A DNA stretch of 64,000 nt from Rhodoferax sp. (GTDB lineage Bacteria; Pseudomonadota; Gammaproteobacteria; Burkholderiales; Burkholderiaceae_C), in NCBI RefSeq assembly GCF_018063565.1, contig NZ_JAGPBB010000002.1:1-64000 (forward strand). The letters are read 5' to 3'. Shown here piece after piece: positions 16,699 through 26,720 of this stretch. Each line of letters starts with the position of its first letter. The first letter of the stretch is position 1. A program made the position numbers and the translations under genes. The notes under the pieces are model-generated. The model was not told the DNA's origin. It was given only the letters and a program-made list of their open reading frames with translations, and did no database searches.

Positions 16699-17334
16699 AT
16701 GAGTACCGCAACCCGCGACACCACTTGCCTGCACCTTGAGCCGCGCGAAGTGTTTGCACCCGATGCACCGCACCAACTGTGGCGTGTGGCCTCGGGCGCA
16801 TTGCGCATTGACAGCGCCCCGCCGGATGAAGCCAACCGCTTTGTGCGCCTGGCGCTGCCCGGCGATGTGATTGGCGTGGAGCAGTGGGCGGGCACCAACG
16901 ACCACCTGAGCCTGCGCGCGCTGATCGATGCCAGCCTGACCCCGGTGGAGGCCAGCGGCCCGCAGATGATGCAGGTTTTGATGGAAACCGTGGTGGTGGC
17001 ACACCAGCGCTGCCGCGAGGTGGTCACACTGCGCTCGGGGCCGGTGGCGCAGCGCATCAAGGCCTTGCTGCTGATGTTTGCGCAGGGGCGGCGCGCTGGC
17101 AGCGGTTTGGTGGCCGATTGCCCGGTGCCCTACCTGGCCGACCTGAGCGACATTGTGGACGCCGCCCCCGAAACCGTCTCGCGCGTGCTCGCCAGCATGC
17201 GCGAGCACGACTTTTTGCAGGACCGCAAACCGCAAAAGGCGCGCTTCAGCAGCCAGGCACTCAAGGGCCTGGAGATGGTGGCGGGTATGTCGGCGGTGCG
17301 TCCAGCGCGCAAGTTGCGCGCCGTACCGGCCTGA
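16699..17334 (+). CDS. Crp/Fnr-family transcriptional regulator
   Basis: A 211-residue regulator with a reduced cNMP-type sensor domain (about 15-120; LALPGDVIGVEQW) and a C-terminal winged helix (DLSDIVDAAPETVSRVLASM, about 150-175). It lacks the Cys cluster of Fnr, so it is closer to Crp or Dnr types. The ATG at 16699 is chosen for GGAG seven bases upstream; ATG 16681 would add six residues. Directly downstream of the copper receptor, it may control the copper/NosL genes in response to oxygen, nitric oxide or redox state; this is inference. Confidence 0.85.
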   Translation: MSTATRDTTCLHLEPREVFAPDAPHQLWRVASGALRIDSAPPDEANRFVRLALPGDVIGVEQWAGTNDHLSLRALIDASLTPVEASGPQMMQVLMETVVVAHQRCREVVTLRSGPVAQRIKALLLMFAQGRRAGSGLVADCPVPYLADLSDIVDAAPETVSRVLASMREHDFLQDRKPQKARFSSQALKGLEMVAGMSAVRPARKLRAVPA

Positions 17335-17440
17335 TTGCACTCTTGACGGGTGTCGGCAGGGCCGAACTGTTGCGCAGCGAGGGCCGCATTCGGTTAAGCT
17401 GCAGCTTGTGCAGTCTGGACAACCCTTTACGGAGACCTTT

Positions 17441-18256
17441 ATGAGCGATTCGCAGAATTCCGGTTTTGGCAAATTTGTACCTGGTTTTGATTTTTTACAA
17501 AATCTGGCCAAGAGTGCGTCACAAACGGTGCCCCAAATGCCCAATATGGCCAACTGGATTGCGCCGACGATGAGTGTCGAAGAACTCGAAAAACGCATTG
17601 ACGATCTGAAGGCGGTGCATTTCTGGCTCGACCAGAACGCCAAGGCGCTGGCCGCGACCATTCAAGCGCTTGAAGTGCAGAAGATGACGCTGGCCACCCT
17701 GAAGGGGATGAACTTCAACCTGGGTGACGTGGCCAACGCTTTCAAGCTCAAAGCGGCAGATTCGGTGTATTCCGGCGTGCAAAAAGTGACAGAAAAGGCT
17801 GCATCCACCGCCAAAACGGTGGCTGATGTGGCCGAACAGACCGAGGAAATCGCCAAGAAAGTGGGGGATGCCGCCAAACCGGCCGCCGCTGCGGCCATGG
17901 CCGGATTGGTCGACCCGATGCATTTATGGTCGTCACTGACACAGCAGTTCCAGACCATTGCGGCCAGTGCCATGAAGGAGGCCACACGCGCAACCGCCAT
18001 GGACACGGCGATGGACATGGGCAAAAACCTGGCCCGCGGTGTAGCCAAAGGAGTGGTCAAGGAAGCCGAGAAAGCCGGCAAAAAGGCGGCTCAAGCGGCC
18101 GCAGCCAAAAAAACCGTGGTGAGGAATACTGCTGCCAGCAGCGTCACCAAGCCCGCCGCCAAAGCGGCTGCCAAAGGTGCCGCGCGTACAGCGGCCAAGC
18201 CTGCCGGCAAAGTGCCAGCTCAAGGTAGCCGTCGCAGCAGCCCGCGCAGTCGCTGA
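17441..18256 (+). CDS. phaM: PhaM-like polyhydroxyalkanoate granule protein
   Basis: A 271-residue protein. The N-terminal half has the PhaM pattern (SVEELEKRIDDLKAVHFWLD, then IQALEVQKMTLATLKGMN, about 45-90) with helical, phasin-like character. The C-terminal 80 residues are Lys/Ala/Pro-rich (KAAKA-type repeats, ending SRRSSPRSR), like histone H1. In Ralstonia eutropha PhaM activates PHA synthase and tethers granules to the nucleoid, which fits a DNA-binding tail. The ATG at 17441 follows ACGGAGACC. The gene is alone on its strand between the Crp gene and the FIST gene. Confidence 0.8.
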   Translation: MSDSQNSGFGKFVPGFDFLQNLAKSASQTVPQMPNMANWIAPTMSVEELEKRIDDLKAVHFWLDQNAKALAATIQALEVQKMTLATLKGMNFNLGDVANAFKLKAADSVYSGVQKVTEKAASTAKTVADVAEQTEEIAKKVGDAAKPAAAAAMAGLVDPMHLWSSLTQQFQTIAASAMKEATRATAMDTAMDMGKNLARGVAKGVVKEAEKAGKKAAQAAAAKKTVVRNTAASSVTKPAAKAAAKGAARTAAKPAGKVPAQGSRRSSPRSR

Positions 18257-18291
18257 GTGTTATTGGGCAAACCGGCCCTGATTGTGCGCGG

Positions 18292-19560
18292 ATGAAACTG
18301 TTTCCCTATGCCCATGCCACCCATCCGCAGTGGGTCATGGCGACCAATCTGGTGCTGGCGCAATTGCGGGCACAAATGGCGCTGCACGGGTACGCCAGCA
18401 ACCCGACGCTTGGGCTGCTTTACATCACGGACCACTATGTGGCCGATGCCACCGCCATCCTGGCGCACCTGAGTGCCGAATTGCCCGAGTTGACCGATTG
18501 GTCCGGCACGGTGGGTGTAGGCATTGCCTCCAACAATGTGGAGTACATGGACGAACCCGCGTTGGCGGTGATGCTGTGTGAACTGTCGCCAGATCAATAC
18601 CGGGTGTTTTCCGGGGTGTCGCCGTTGGGGTTGACGTTTGATGCCCACACGGCGCTGGTCCATGCTGACGGAGGCACCCCTGACCTGGCGGAACTGGTGA
18701 GTGAACTGGCGGAACGCACCGGTTCCGGATTTGTATTTGGCGGCTTGTCTTCCAGTCGTGCGGCTGCCGTGCAGTTTGCTGTTTCGGGGGATGGCAACGT
18801 CAAAGGGCAGGGGGCTGCCAGCGGGGTATTCAGCGGCGGACTCAGCGGTGTCGCTTTTGGTGCCGGCGTCAACCTGATTTCGCGGGTGACGCAAGGATGC
18901 CTGCCGGTGTCGCGGGCGCATCGCGTGACCGCGGCAGACCAGAATGTGGTGTTGGGTCTGGACCATGAACCGGCGCTTGAGGTGATGCTGCGTGAGCTCA
19001 AGGTTTCGCTGCAGCAGCCGCGTGAGGCGCTGCAGGCAGTGCGCGCCACACTGGTCGGACTGACGGCAGCGTCGGGTCTGCATGCGTCGCGGGAACTGCC
19101 AACGGTGACACGCACCGGCAATTTTGGCAGCGACGTGATGGTGCGGCATATCATCGGTCTGGATCCCGCCCGAGCCGGCATTGCGGTGGCGGCCAAGGTC
19201 CATGAAGGCATGGAGTTGGCCTTTTGCCGGCGCGACATGCAGGCGGCGCGTGCTGATCTGATGCGCGTGTGCGCCGAGATTCGCGAGGAACTTGAGCCGC
19301 AGGAACTGGCGTTGGAGTCCGCTACCGCGCTGGCGGCGTCAGAAGCCGAAGCAGCACCCCATCCCGCGCGCGGTATTGCGGGGGCCATTTATGTCAGCTG
19401 CACCGGCCGTGGCGGAGCGCATTTTGGTGGCCCCAGCGCCGAACTGCAGATCATTCGGCGCGCTTTGGGCGATGTGCCTCTGGTGGGGTTTTTTGCCGGC
19501 GGTGAGATTGCGCGTAACCATATCTATGGCTACACCGGCGTGTTGACGGTTTTTACCTGA
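18292..19560 (+). CDS. FIST-domain sensor protein
   Basis: A 422-residue protein with FIST_N (about 30-230, TLGLLYITDHYVADATAILA; SGFVFGGLSSSRAAAVQF) and FIST_C (about 240-400, ending GVPLVGFFAGGEIARNHIYG-type sequence with FFAGGEIA). FIST domains are cytoplasmic ligand-sensing modules thought to bind small molecules such as amino acids, usually partnered with signalling proteins. It has no membrane segment and no output domain. It converges, 28 bases apart, on a hybrid histidine kinase, a likely partner. The ATG 18292 lacks a strong Shine-Dalgarno. Confidence 0.85.
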   Translation: MKLFPYAHATHPQWVMATNLVLAQLRAQMALHGYASNPTLGLLYITDHYVADATAILAHLSAELPELTDWSGTVGVGIASNNVEYMDEPALAVMLCELSPDQYRVFSGVSPLGLTFDAHTALVHADGGTPDLAELVSELAERTGSGFVFGGLSSSRAAAVQFAVSGDGNVKGQGAASGVFSGGLSGVAFGAGVNLISRVTQGCLPVSRAHRVTAADQNVVLGLDHEPALEVMLRELKVSLQQPREALQAVRATLVGLTAASGLHASRELPTVTRTGNFGSDVMVRHIIGLDPARAGIAVAAKVHEGMELAFCRRDMQAARADLMRVCAEIREELEPQELALESATALAASEAEAAPHPARGIAGAIYVSCTGRGGAHFGGPSAELQIIRRALGDVPLVGFFAGGEIARNHIYGYTGVLTVFT

Positions 19561-19588
19561 CACGGAACCGCTCAACCGCCGTTGGTGC

Positions 19589-22500
19589 TTAGCCCTTGCC
19601 TGCCGATGCGGGGTGACGTGCGGTCACCCGCAGCAGCACCTGTACCAAATGGGCCATGTTGAAGGGTTTACCCACATGGTCGTTCATGCCGGCGGCCAGA
19701 CAGGCTTCGCGGTCGCTGTCCATGGCGTTGGCGGTCATTGCCACCACGGGTAACTCGCTGGCGTTCCAGCGGGCCCGAATGGCCAGTGTGGCCGCCAAAC
19801 CATCCATCACCGGCATTTGCATGTCCATCAACACCACATCAAAGTGACTGCCGGGTGCTTGCAGCATGTCCAGTGCTTCCTGTCCATGGTTGGCAAGTTC
19901 AACCACGGCACCTTCTCCGGTGAGCAGTTCACTGGCAATCTGCTGGTTGACAAAGTTATCTTCGGCGACCAGCACCCGCATGCCCGCCAGGCTGCTGGGC
20001 AAGGGTGCCGACAAGGCTGATGCCGGGCCGGGCGCGGGCGCCGCTTGGTGACTCTCGGGTGCCAGATCCAACGCCAGGGTAAAGTAAAAGCGGCTCCCCT
20101 GCCCGAGGGCACTTTGCAATTCGAGTTTGCCACCCATCATCTCGATCAGGCGCTGGCTGATGGCCAGGCCCAAACCGGTGCCGCCGTAGCGCCGGCTGGT
20201 GGAGGCTTCGGCTTGTGTGAAACCACTGAAAATCCGGGACTGGTTCTCCGGCGCAATGCCAATGCCCTCGTCTTGCACGGCAAACTGAAGGCGTGCCCGG
20301 TGGCTGTCCAGATCCAGGCATTGGATGGACAGGCTCACCGTGCCGCGCTCGGTGAATTTGACCGCATTGCCACACAAATTGACCAGAATTTGCCGCAGGC
20401 GCATGGCGTCGCCGACCAATCGCTGGGGCAGCCCCGTTGCCAGATCAAGCCGCATGTCGACCGGTTTGGAGCCGATGTAGGCGTGCACGATGACACTCAG
20501 ATCGTCCACCAGTTGACCCAGCACGAACGGCTGCAAGTCCAGCGTCATGCGCCCGGCTTCCGCTTTGGACAGGTCCAGGATATCGTCGAGCAAGCCCAGC
20601 AGTGAGCGAGCCGCCGACTCGCTCTTGGCGGCATAGTCGGCCTGACGCGGCGTCAACTCGGTTTTGCCGAGCAGGGTCAGCATGCCCAACACGGCGTTCA
20701 TGGGCGTGCGGATTTCGTGGCTCATATTGGCGAGGAACTGGCTCTTGGAGCGTGATGCGTCCTGAGCGGCCTCGGTGGCCTGCACCAGTTCCGTGATGTC
20801 CACCCTAAACCCGACGGTATATCCATTGGGCATACGACGCTCGACAATGCGCAGCGTGCGTCCGTCACTGAGTTTTTGTGTCAGGTGGGACTGTGTTTGG
20901 CGGTGCTGGGCCAAGCGTTCACTTACCCATTTTTCGATCTCGCTGTCATTGGCGCTGTCAACTTGTGCAAACTGGCTGTGTTGCGCTGCATAGCGGATGA
21001 TTTGTTCAAAACTATTGCCGACTTGCAGGATGTCCTGCGCCAGCGGGTAGAGGTCACGGTAAGGCTGGTTGAACATGGCCAGCCGGTCCTGATCATCGAA
21101 CAGCACGAATGCTTCGTCAACCGCATCGATTGAGCCCTGCAACAGTTCAGCGTTGCGCTGCGCCAGATCTTCGATACGCCGACGTTCGCTGATGTCCTCA
21201 AACAGGTAAAAGCGTCCAAAGTACTGATCGTTCTCGTCGCGAATCTGGGTCGTGTAGCGCCTTATGATGCGTCCGCCAAGTAGTCTGACTTCGTCTTCCA
21301 GCACCACGCGGGCGTTGATATCCTGCAGCGGCAGGCATGAGGCGACGTAGGCGTCGGCATCTTCAATCCCTTGCAGGTAATACAGTGTGGTGTCGGAGTT
21401 CTTGAGTTTGCCGCTTTGCATGTCGTTCGCCAGGTGGCTGATGCCCCAGATCTCGCAGAAGCGGTGGTTGAAATAGAGGATGCGATCGTCACGCCCGTCC
21501 ACCACCAGAAAGCCCAGCGGCGACGAGTTCGACATCTGTTGCAGCAGCGACTGATTCCAGCGCAACGCCTGTTCTGCCTGTTTCTTGTCAGTAATGTCGA
21601 TGCGGATCGCCACAAACTTGACAATGGCACCGTCGTCACCAATGAAGGGGGCAATGAAGGTGTCAGCCCAAAACAGGCGACCGTCCTTGGCGCGATTGCA
21701 AATCTCGCCACGCCAGGGCAGGCCAGAGGAAATCTCGCGCCACATGTCGGCCCAGAACGCCTGGTTGTGAACGCCCGATCTCAACAGGTGGTGGTTCTGC
21801 CCGATCAACTCGCTCTTGTCAAAGCCGCTGATGCGGCAAAAGGCGTCATTCACGTCCAGAATGCTTCCGCGGCTGTCGGCGGTCGACACGATACCCAGCA
21901 AGTCCAGCGTGCTGAGCAGCGCATCGTTGTCGCGCTGGGCTGCTTCCAGCAGTGACTGGGCACGCAGGCTCTCGGTGATATCGGACTGAATGGCCATGAA
22001 ACCGCTCAGTTCACCGCCATCGTCGCGCATTGGCTGGATTTCAATGGCCAGCCAGTAGTCGTGCCCCAGTTTGCTGCGGTTGAGGATTTTGCAGGTGAAG
22101 GCCTGCTGATGGTCCAGTGCGTGACGTATTTGGCGTACTGTGTTCTGGTCGGTTTGATCAGTTTGCAGCAGCGCCGGGGATCTGCCGATCACTTCCGCGA
22201 GGCTGTAACCCGAGATCCGCTCAAAGGCCGGGTTCACCCAGGTGATGTGTCTGGCCGTATCGGTAATGACCACGGCATTGGAGGTGTTCTGTGCCACCAG
22301 CGCCAGTCGCTTGAGGTCGGCTGTCATGTGGCGTGCCAGTTGCTCTGCCTTTCGGCGTGCGCTGGACTGCTGTTGCAACAGCAAGGCCAGCAGCATGCTG
22401 GTGAGGCAGCCGAACAGGCCGGTCAGCCAGGGCACATCACTGCTGACTTCGGCCTCAAAAAAGGCACTGCTGTCCGTTGTCAGCAGAAGTTGACGACCCA

Positions 22501-23356
22501 ATACGTTGATGGTCTGCCTTGCATGAAACCGGCGTGAGCCCTCCAACTGGTTGGTGTGAAGCAGCGCATCGGACGGCTCATTGATACCGGTATCGGTCAG
22601 TGACATATGCAGTGCGAAGCCGGTTGCTTCATCCAGTCCCTTAAACAGCTCTGCCACAACCATGGGTGCCGAGAGCAGGCCAAGCAAAGCGTCCCGTCGC
22701 TCCAGTGCCGAATTCAGGCGGGCCACTTTTTTGTAAAGCGGCATGTAGATGATGACACCTGCAGACTCCCCGCGGTCCTGTACCAGTCGCAGCGGCGCCG
22801 TCATCGTTGGTTCCGCACTGTCCACAGCGAGTTCTATGGCAGCGCGTCGCGTGGCTTCGGACCCCAGATCCAGCCCGAGGACGCCGCCGTTGTCGATCGC
22901 TGGTTCAATCACCTTGACCACGTACAGGGTCGGATGCTGATCGTTACCCAGGCTGCGCAGTGCAAAGTCAGGCGAATCGTCGGCCCGCTCGCGCGCCAGG
23001 AACGCGTCGATTTGCTCGCGCTCAACCCGCTCCACAAAACCCAAGCCTCTCACCCCGGGGAATTCATTGGGCAAATCGCGTGAAAAGACGTAATCGGTAA
23101 ATTCGCTGCGAGAGACACTCTCGCTGGCAATATAGAAACCGCGCAAACCACCAAGTCCCGAGACCGGATGTTTCAATCGGCGCACAATTTCGTCGACGAG
23201 GCGTTGATTGGCACGCTGGAACTGGGTGTTGGCTTGCGACTTGAACCGGTAATCAAGGTAGAAAGCAGCCGCCAGCGACATGGCCACGCCGACAATAAGC
23301 AGGCTCCAGGAAACAGCCGTTCCAGACGGCAACTGGCGACCAAGCCGAAGTTTCAT
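19589..23356 (-). CDS. Hybrid sensor histidine kinase: CHASE - multiple PAS - HisKA/HATPase - receiver
   Basis: A 1255-residue membrane kinase. A membrane helix at about 15-35 and another at about 308-328 enclose a periplasmic CHASE domain ([29 protein letters not shown]). Four PAS units follow (about 350-850; [29 protein letters not shown]). Then come HisKA with the phospho-histidine in [11 protein letters not shown] (near 880), HATPase ([20 protein letters not shown]), and a C-terminal receiver with D1178 in LMDMQMP. No HPt domain is present, so a separate phosphotransfer protein would be needed. The neighbouring FIST protein may feed it a signal. Confidence 0.93.
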   Translation of the reverse strand: MKLRLGRQLPSGTAVSWSLLIVGVAMSLAAAFYLDYRFKSQANTQFQRANQRLVDEIVRRLKHPVSGLGGLRGFYIASESVSRSEFTDYVFSRDLPNEFPGVRGLGFVERVEREQIDAFLARERADDSPDFALRSLGNDQHPTLYVVKVIEPAIDNGGVLGLDLGSEATRRAAIELAVDSAEPTMTAPLRLVQDRGESAGVIIYMPLYKKVARLNSALERRDALLGLLSAPMVVAELFKGLDEATGFALHMSLTDTGINEPSDALLHTNQLEGSRRFHARQTINVLGRQLLLTTDSSAFFEAEVSSDVPWLTGLFGCLTSMLLALLLQQQSSARRKAEQLARHMTADLKRLALVAQNTSNAVVITDTARHITWVNPAFERISGYSLAEVIGRSPALLQTDQTDQNTVRQIRHALDHQQAFTCKILNRSKLGHDYWLAIEIQPMRDDGGELSGFMAIQSDITESLRAQSLLEAAQRDNDALLSTLDLLGIVSTADSRGSILDVNDAFCRISGFDKSELIGQNHHLLRSGVHNQAFWADMWREISSGLPWRGEICNRAKDGRLFWADTFIAPFIGDDGAIVKFVAIRIDITDKKQAEQALRWNQSLLQQMSNSSPLGFLVVDGRDDRILYFNHRFCEIWGISHLANDMQSGKLKNSDTTLYYLQGIEDADAYVASCLPLQDINARVVLEDEVRLLGGRIIRRYTTQIRDENDQYFGRFYLFEDISERRRIEDLAQRNAELLQGSIDAVDEAFVLFDDQDRLAMFNQPYRDLYPLAQDILQVGNSFEQIIRYAAQHSQFAQVDSANDSEIEKWVSERLAQHRQTQSHLTQKLSDGRTLRIVERRMPNGYTVGFRVDITELVQATEAAQDASRSKSQFLANMSHEIRTPMNAVLGMLTLLGKTELTPRQADYAAKSESAARSLLGLLDDILDLSKAEAGRMTLDLQPFVLGQLVDDLSVIVHAYIGSKPVDMRLDLATGLPQRLVGDAMRLRQILVNLCGNAVKFTERGTVSLSIQCLDLDSHRARLQFAVQDEGIGIAPENQSRIFSGFTQAEASTSRRYGGTGLGLAISQRLIEMMGGKLELQSALGQGSRFYFTLALDLAPESHQAAPAPGPASALSAPLPSSLAGMRVLVAEDNFVNQQIASELLTGEGAVVELANHGQEALDMLQAPGSHFDVVLMDMQMPVMDGLAATLAIRARWNASELPVVAMTANAMDSDREACLAAGMNDHVGKPFNMAHLVQVLLRVTARHPASAGKG

Positions 23357-23465
23357 TTTTTTGTTGGGTGTTCAACGAATAGATTTTTGGATTGATTATG
23401 CACTTCAGTTTTTGCGATGTGGGGGGTGCGACAGCGCCTGGCGGGTGGTTGGGGGGATGGCGCTC

Positions 23466-23924
23466 ATGATGGCCCTGCTGCAACGCGTCAAGCAAGCGCA
23501 CGTCGAGATTGCCGGCCAGGTTTGCGGGAGCATCGGTGCCGGTTTGCTGGTGCTGCTGTGTGCCGAGCCGGGGGACACACCTGGCCATGGTGAACGCATG
23601 TTGGCAAAAATCCTCAGGTTGCGCGTCTTTGCCGATGCCAACGGCAAAATGAACCACAGTCTGCAGGACATGGACGGGCAGGGCCAGGCGGGTGGTCTGC
23701 TGATCGTCAGCCAGTTCACGCTGGCAGCGGATACCACGCGCGGTAACCGGCCAGGGTTTACTGGCGCGGCTGATCCTGGTCTGGGGCAACAACTTTACAT
23801 GGACTTCGTGGCGCTGGCGCGCCAGCAGCATGACCAGGTGCAGACCGGGGAGTTTGGTGCCGACATGCAGGTGCATCTGGTCAACGACGGCCCGGTGACG
23901 ATTCCGCTGCGCATTGCACCATGA
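23466..23924 (+). CDS. dtd: D-aminoacyl-tRNA deacylase
   Basis: A 152-residue enzyme that removes D-amino acids from mischarged tRNA in the cytoplasm. Family marks: N-terminal MALLQRVKQAHVEI, the SQFTLAADTTRGNRPGF motif (about 80-96, catalytic SQxT region) and the C-terminal NDGPVTIPLRI (Gly-cisPro-like GPVT). Length is normal for Dtd. ATG 23466 or 23469 after a G-rich tract fits the family start; the open frame runs further upstream but overlaps the kinase gene start. Confidence 0.92.
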   Translation: MMALLQRVKQAHVEIAGQVCGSIGAGLLVLLCAEPGDTPGHGERMLAKILRLRVFADANGKMNHSLQDMDGQGQAGGLLIVSQFTLAADTTRGNRPGFTGAADPGLGQQLYMDFVALARQQHDQVQTGEFGADMQVHLVNDGPVTIPLRIAP

Positions 23925-23959
23925 CCGGCAGCCACCCGGCTTGACGATAATCGCGCCCC

Positions 23960-25114
23960 ATGTCCAGGGTTTTTGATCGTCCTTCCTTGCTGCGCCGGCT
24001 GTCGCCCTGGTTTTCGGGTTTTGACGGACCGTTGGCCTTTGCCGTGTTTGTTCTGGCATGTGCGGGCCTGATGGTGATGTACTCCTCCGGCTTTGACCAC
24101 GGCAGTCGCTTCGAGGATCACGGTCGCAACATGCTGATTGCGGGAGGCATCATGTTTGTGGTGGCGCAGATTCCACCACAGCGCCTGATGACCATGGCTG
24201 TGCCCTTGTACGCAGTGGGTATGACCCTGCTGATTGCGGTCGCCATTTTTGGCGTCAGCAAGAAAGGAGCCCGCCGCTGGCTCAGTGTGGGTGTCACCAT
24301 CCAGCCCAGCGAGATTCTCAAGATTGCCATGCCGCTGATGTTGGCCTGGTGGTTCCAGAAGCGTGAAGGTCAACTGCGGATGCTGGATTTTTTGGTGGCG
24401 GGGGTTTTGCTGGCGCTGCCGGTTGGCCTGATCATGAAGCAGCCGGATCTGGGTACTGCCCTGCTGGTTTTGGCGGCCGGGCTGTCCGTCATTTATTTTG
24501 CCGGACTGAGCTGGAAATTGGTGGCGCCACCGCTGCTGCTGGGGGCCATCGGGATCGCGCTGCTGGTGCTGTATGAGCCGGAGTTGTGTGCCAAAGGGGT
24601 CGACTGGCCCTTGCTGCGCGACTACCAGCAGCAACGGGTGTGTACTTTGTTGGACCCGACCCGCGACCCATTGGGAAAGGGCTTTCACATCATCCAGGGC
24701 ATGATCGCCATTGGCTCTGGCGGTTTTTGGGGCAAGGGGTTCATGCAGGGGACGCAAACACACCTGGAATTCATCCCCGAACGGACCACCGATTTCATTT
24801 TTGCCGCCTATTCAGAAGAGTTTGGCCTGTTTGGCAACCTGCTGCTGATTGCGACGTTTTTCTTTTTGGTGCTCAGGGCTTTGGTGATTGCGCTGGAGGC
24901 CCCCACGGTTTTCACACGCTTGCTGGCAGCTGCTATGGCGATGATTTTCTTTTGTTACGCCTTTGTCAATATGGGCATGGTCAGCGGCATCTTGCCGGTG
25001 GTCGGGGTGCCACTGCCCTTTATCAGTTATGGCGGCACCGCGATGGTGACCTTGGGGCTGGGTCTGGGCATCCTGATGTCGGTGGCCAAGTCCAAGCGGC
25101 TGGTGCAGTCCTGA
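23960..25114 (+). CDS. rodA: Rod shape-determining protein RodA (SEDS peptidoglycan glycosyltransferase)
   Basis: A 384-residue SEDS protein with about ten membrane helices. RodA-type motifs are GARRWLSVG, IQPSEILKIA, MKQPDLGTALLV and the end VPLPFISYGGTAMVTLG. RodA polymerises glycan strands with PBP2 in cell elongation. The rest of the mre locus is not in the window. GATAAT lies 8 bases before the ATG (GATAATCGCGCCCCATG) with no Shine-Dalgarno, suggesting a leaderless mRNA. Confidence 0.93.
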   Translation: MSRVFDRPSLLRRLSPWFSGFDGPLAFAVFVLACAGLMVMYSSGFDHGSRFEDHGRNMLIAGGIMFVVAQIPPQRLMTMAVPLYAVGMTLLIAVAIFGVSKKGARRWLSVGVTIQPSEILKIAMPLMLAWWFQKREGQLRMLDFLVAGVLLALPVGLIMKQPDLGTALLVLAAGLSVIYFAGLSWKLVAPPLLLGAIGIALLVLYEPELCAKGVDWPLLRDYQQQRVCTLLDPTRDPLGKGFHIIQGMIAIGSGGFWGKGFMQGTQTHLEFIPERTTDFIFAAYSEEFGLFGNLLLIATFFFLVLRALVIALEAPTVFTRLLAAAMAMIFFCYAFVNMGMVSGILPVVGVPLPFISYGGTAMVTLGLGLGILMSVAKSKRLVQS

Positions 25115-25143
25115 GTTTTGGCGCAAGTCCTAGAATCAGGCGC

Positions 25144-26604
25144 ATGATTTCACGCGAACCCACCATCGAACGCCTGGCGGTTGCCAAGTCCCTACTGCTG
25201 ACACCTTTCGGGCTGGATGAGGTCCATTTGCGACGGGCCCTTGCCAACATCAAGACCCATCAGGTCGATGAGGCGGACCTGTATTTCCAGTACACCCGCA
25301 GTGAGGGATGGAGCCTGGAGGAGGGGATTGTCAAGACCGGCTCGTTCTCGATTGACCAGGGGATGGGTGTGCGTGCGGTCAGCGGTGAGCGCACTGCTTT
25401 CGCCTATTCGGACGACATTTCTGAGGCATCGCTGCTGGATGCCGCTCGGACGGTGCGAACGATTGGTGCTGCGGCGCAGGCACAGAAAGTGCAAGTTGCT
25501 TCCAGGAAGATCGCAAGTACGCGGACTTTATACAAAGGCGAGGACCCGATCGGCAGTCTGGATAGCGCCTCCAAGGTGCGTTTGCTGGAGCAGGTGGAGC
25601 AGCTTGCCCGGGCCAGAGACCCGCGCGTGGTGCAGGTGATGGCGGGTCTTGCCGCTGAGTATGACGTGGTCCTGATTGCACGGGCCGATGGTGTGCTGGC
25701 GGCCGATGTTCGCCCGCTGGTCCGGCTCAGTGTGACCGTGTTTGTGGAGCAGAAAGGACGGCGCGAAGCCGGCTCAGCCGGAGGTGGAGGGCGCTTTGGT
25801 TTTGCCCATTTTGACGACGTGCTGATCCGCCAGTACGTGAATGAAGCCGTGGACGCTGCACTCACCAATCTGGCAGCCCGCCCGGCACCGGCCGGGGAGA
25901 TGAGCGTGGTGCTTGGGCCGGGATGGCCAGGTATTTTGCTGCACGAGGCGATTGGGCATGGGCTGGAGGGTGACTTCAACCGCAAGGGGTCAAGCGCTTT
26001 CAGTGGCCGAATCGGGCAACGGGTTGCCGCCAGAGGTGTGACGGTTTTGGACGATGGAACAATCGCTGAACGCCGCGGCTCGCTCAATGTGGATGACGAG
26101 GGCAATGCCAGCGCCCGCAATGTGCTGATTGAGGATGGCATCCTGAAGGCCTATATTCAGGATGGGATGAACGCCCGCCTGATGGGCGTCAAGCCGACCG
26201 GCAATGGTCGGCGGGAAAGTTATGCCCATGTACCGCTGCCCCGTATGACCAACACCTACATGCTTGGCGGTGACAAAAGTCCCGAGGAGATCGTGGCGAG
26301 CATGAAAAAGGGACTGTATGCGACCAATTTTGGTGGCGGGCAGGTGGACATCACTTCCGGCAAGTTTGTGTTTTCGGCCAGCGTTGCGTATTGGGTGGAG
26401 AACGGCAAAGTCCTTTATCCCGTCAAGGGAGCGACGCTGGTGGGCAGTGGCCCGGAGTGCCTCAAGCGTGTGCGCCTGATTGGCAACGACATGCAACTTG
26501 ACAGCGGCGTGGGCAGTTGTGGCAAAGAAGGGCAGAGTGTGCCAGTGGGTGTGGGGCAACCCACGCTGCGGATCGACGGGTTGACCGTGGGCGGTACGGC
26601 TTGA
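25144..26604 (+). CDS. tldD: Metalloprotease TldD
   Basis: A 486-residue subunit of the TldD/TldE (PmbA) protease, which acts on unfolded peptides and processes peptide antibiotics or antitoxins. The metal-binding HEAIGHGLEGD lies at about residue 265. The C-terminal conserved part includes NTYMLGGDKSPEEI, GLYATNFGGGQVDI and GSGPECLKRV. ATG 25144 (MISREPTIERL) is the family start; TAGAAT stands 7 bases upstream with no ribosome-binding site. The partner gene is not nearby. A terminator-like hairpin follows. Confidence 0.93.
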   Translation: MISREPTIERLAVAKSLLLTPFGLDEVHLRRALANIKTHQVDEADLYFQYTRSEGWSLEEGIVKTGSFSIDQGMGVRAVSGERTAFAYSDDISEASLLDAARTVRTIGAAAQAQKVQVASRKIASTRTLYKGEDPIGSLDSASKVRLLEQVEQLARARDPRVVQVMAGLAAEYDVVLIARADGVLAADVRPLVRLSVTVFVEQKGRREAGSAGGGGRFGFAHFDDVLIRQYVNEAVDAALTNLAARPAPAGEMSVVLGPGWPGILLHEAIGHGLEGDFNRKGSSAFSGRIGQRVAARGVTVLDDGTIAERRGSLNVDDEGNASARNVLIEDGILKAYIQDGMNARLMGVKPTGNGRRESYAHVPLPRMTNTYMLGGDKSPEEIVASMKKGLYATNFGGGQVDITSGKFVFSASVAYWVENGKVLYPVKGATLVGSGPECLKRVRLIGNDMQLDSGVGSCGKEGQSVPVGVGQPTLRIDGLTVGGTA

Positions 26605-26654
26605 CCCAATCACCCTGCCTGGAGGGCGTTTGAAATGGCAGTGATCGGGTTTTG
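26604..26654 (+). terminator. Probable terminator of tldD
   Basis: ACCCAATCAC...CCTGCC pairs with GGCA and GTGATCGGG, followed by TTTT. It starts at the tldD stop codon. The stem has a loop of about 18 bases and one G-T pair. Confidence 0.45.
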
Positions 26655-26720
26655 GGGTTGACACCTTGTGTCGTCTGTGCAGCGGGAGCGGATGCCCAAT
26701 GGTGCTCCCCTTTTGATTTG

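Noticed and set aside
16333..17661. 442-codon minus-strand frame over the receptor end, the Crp gene and phaM start
   Set aside because: It crosses three well-supported plus-strand genes and shows no domain.
24586..25143. Plus-strand extension upstream of tldD
   Set aside because: It is out of frame within rodA; the family start of TldD is the ATG at 25144.
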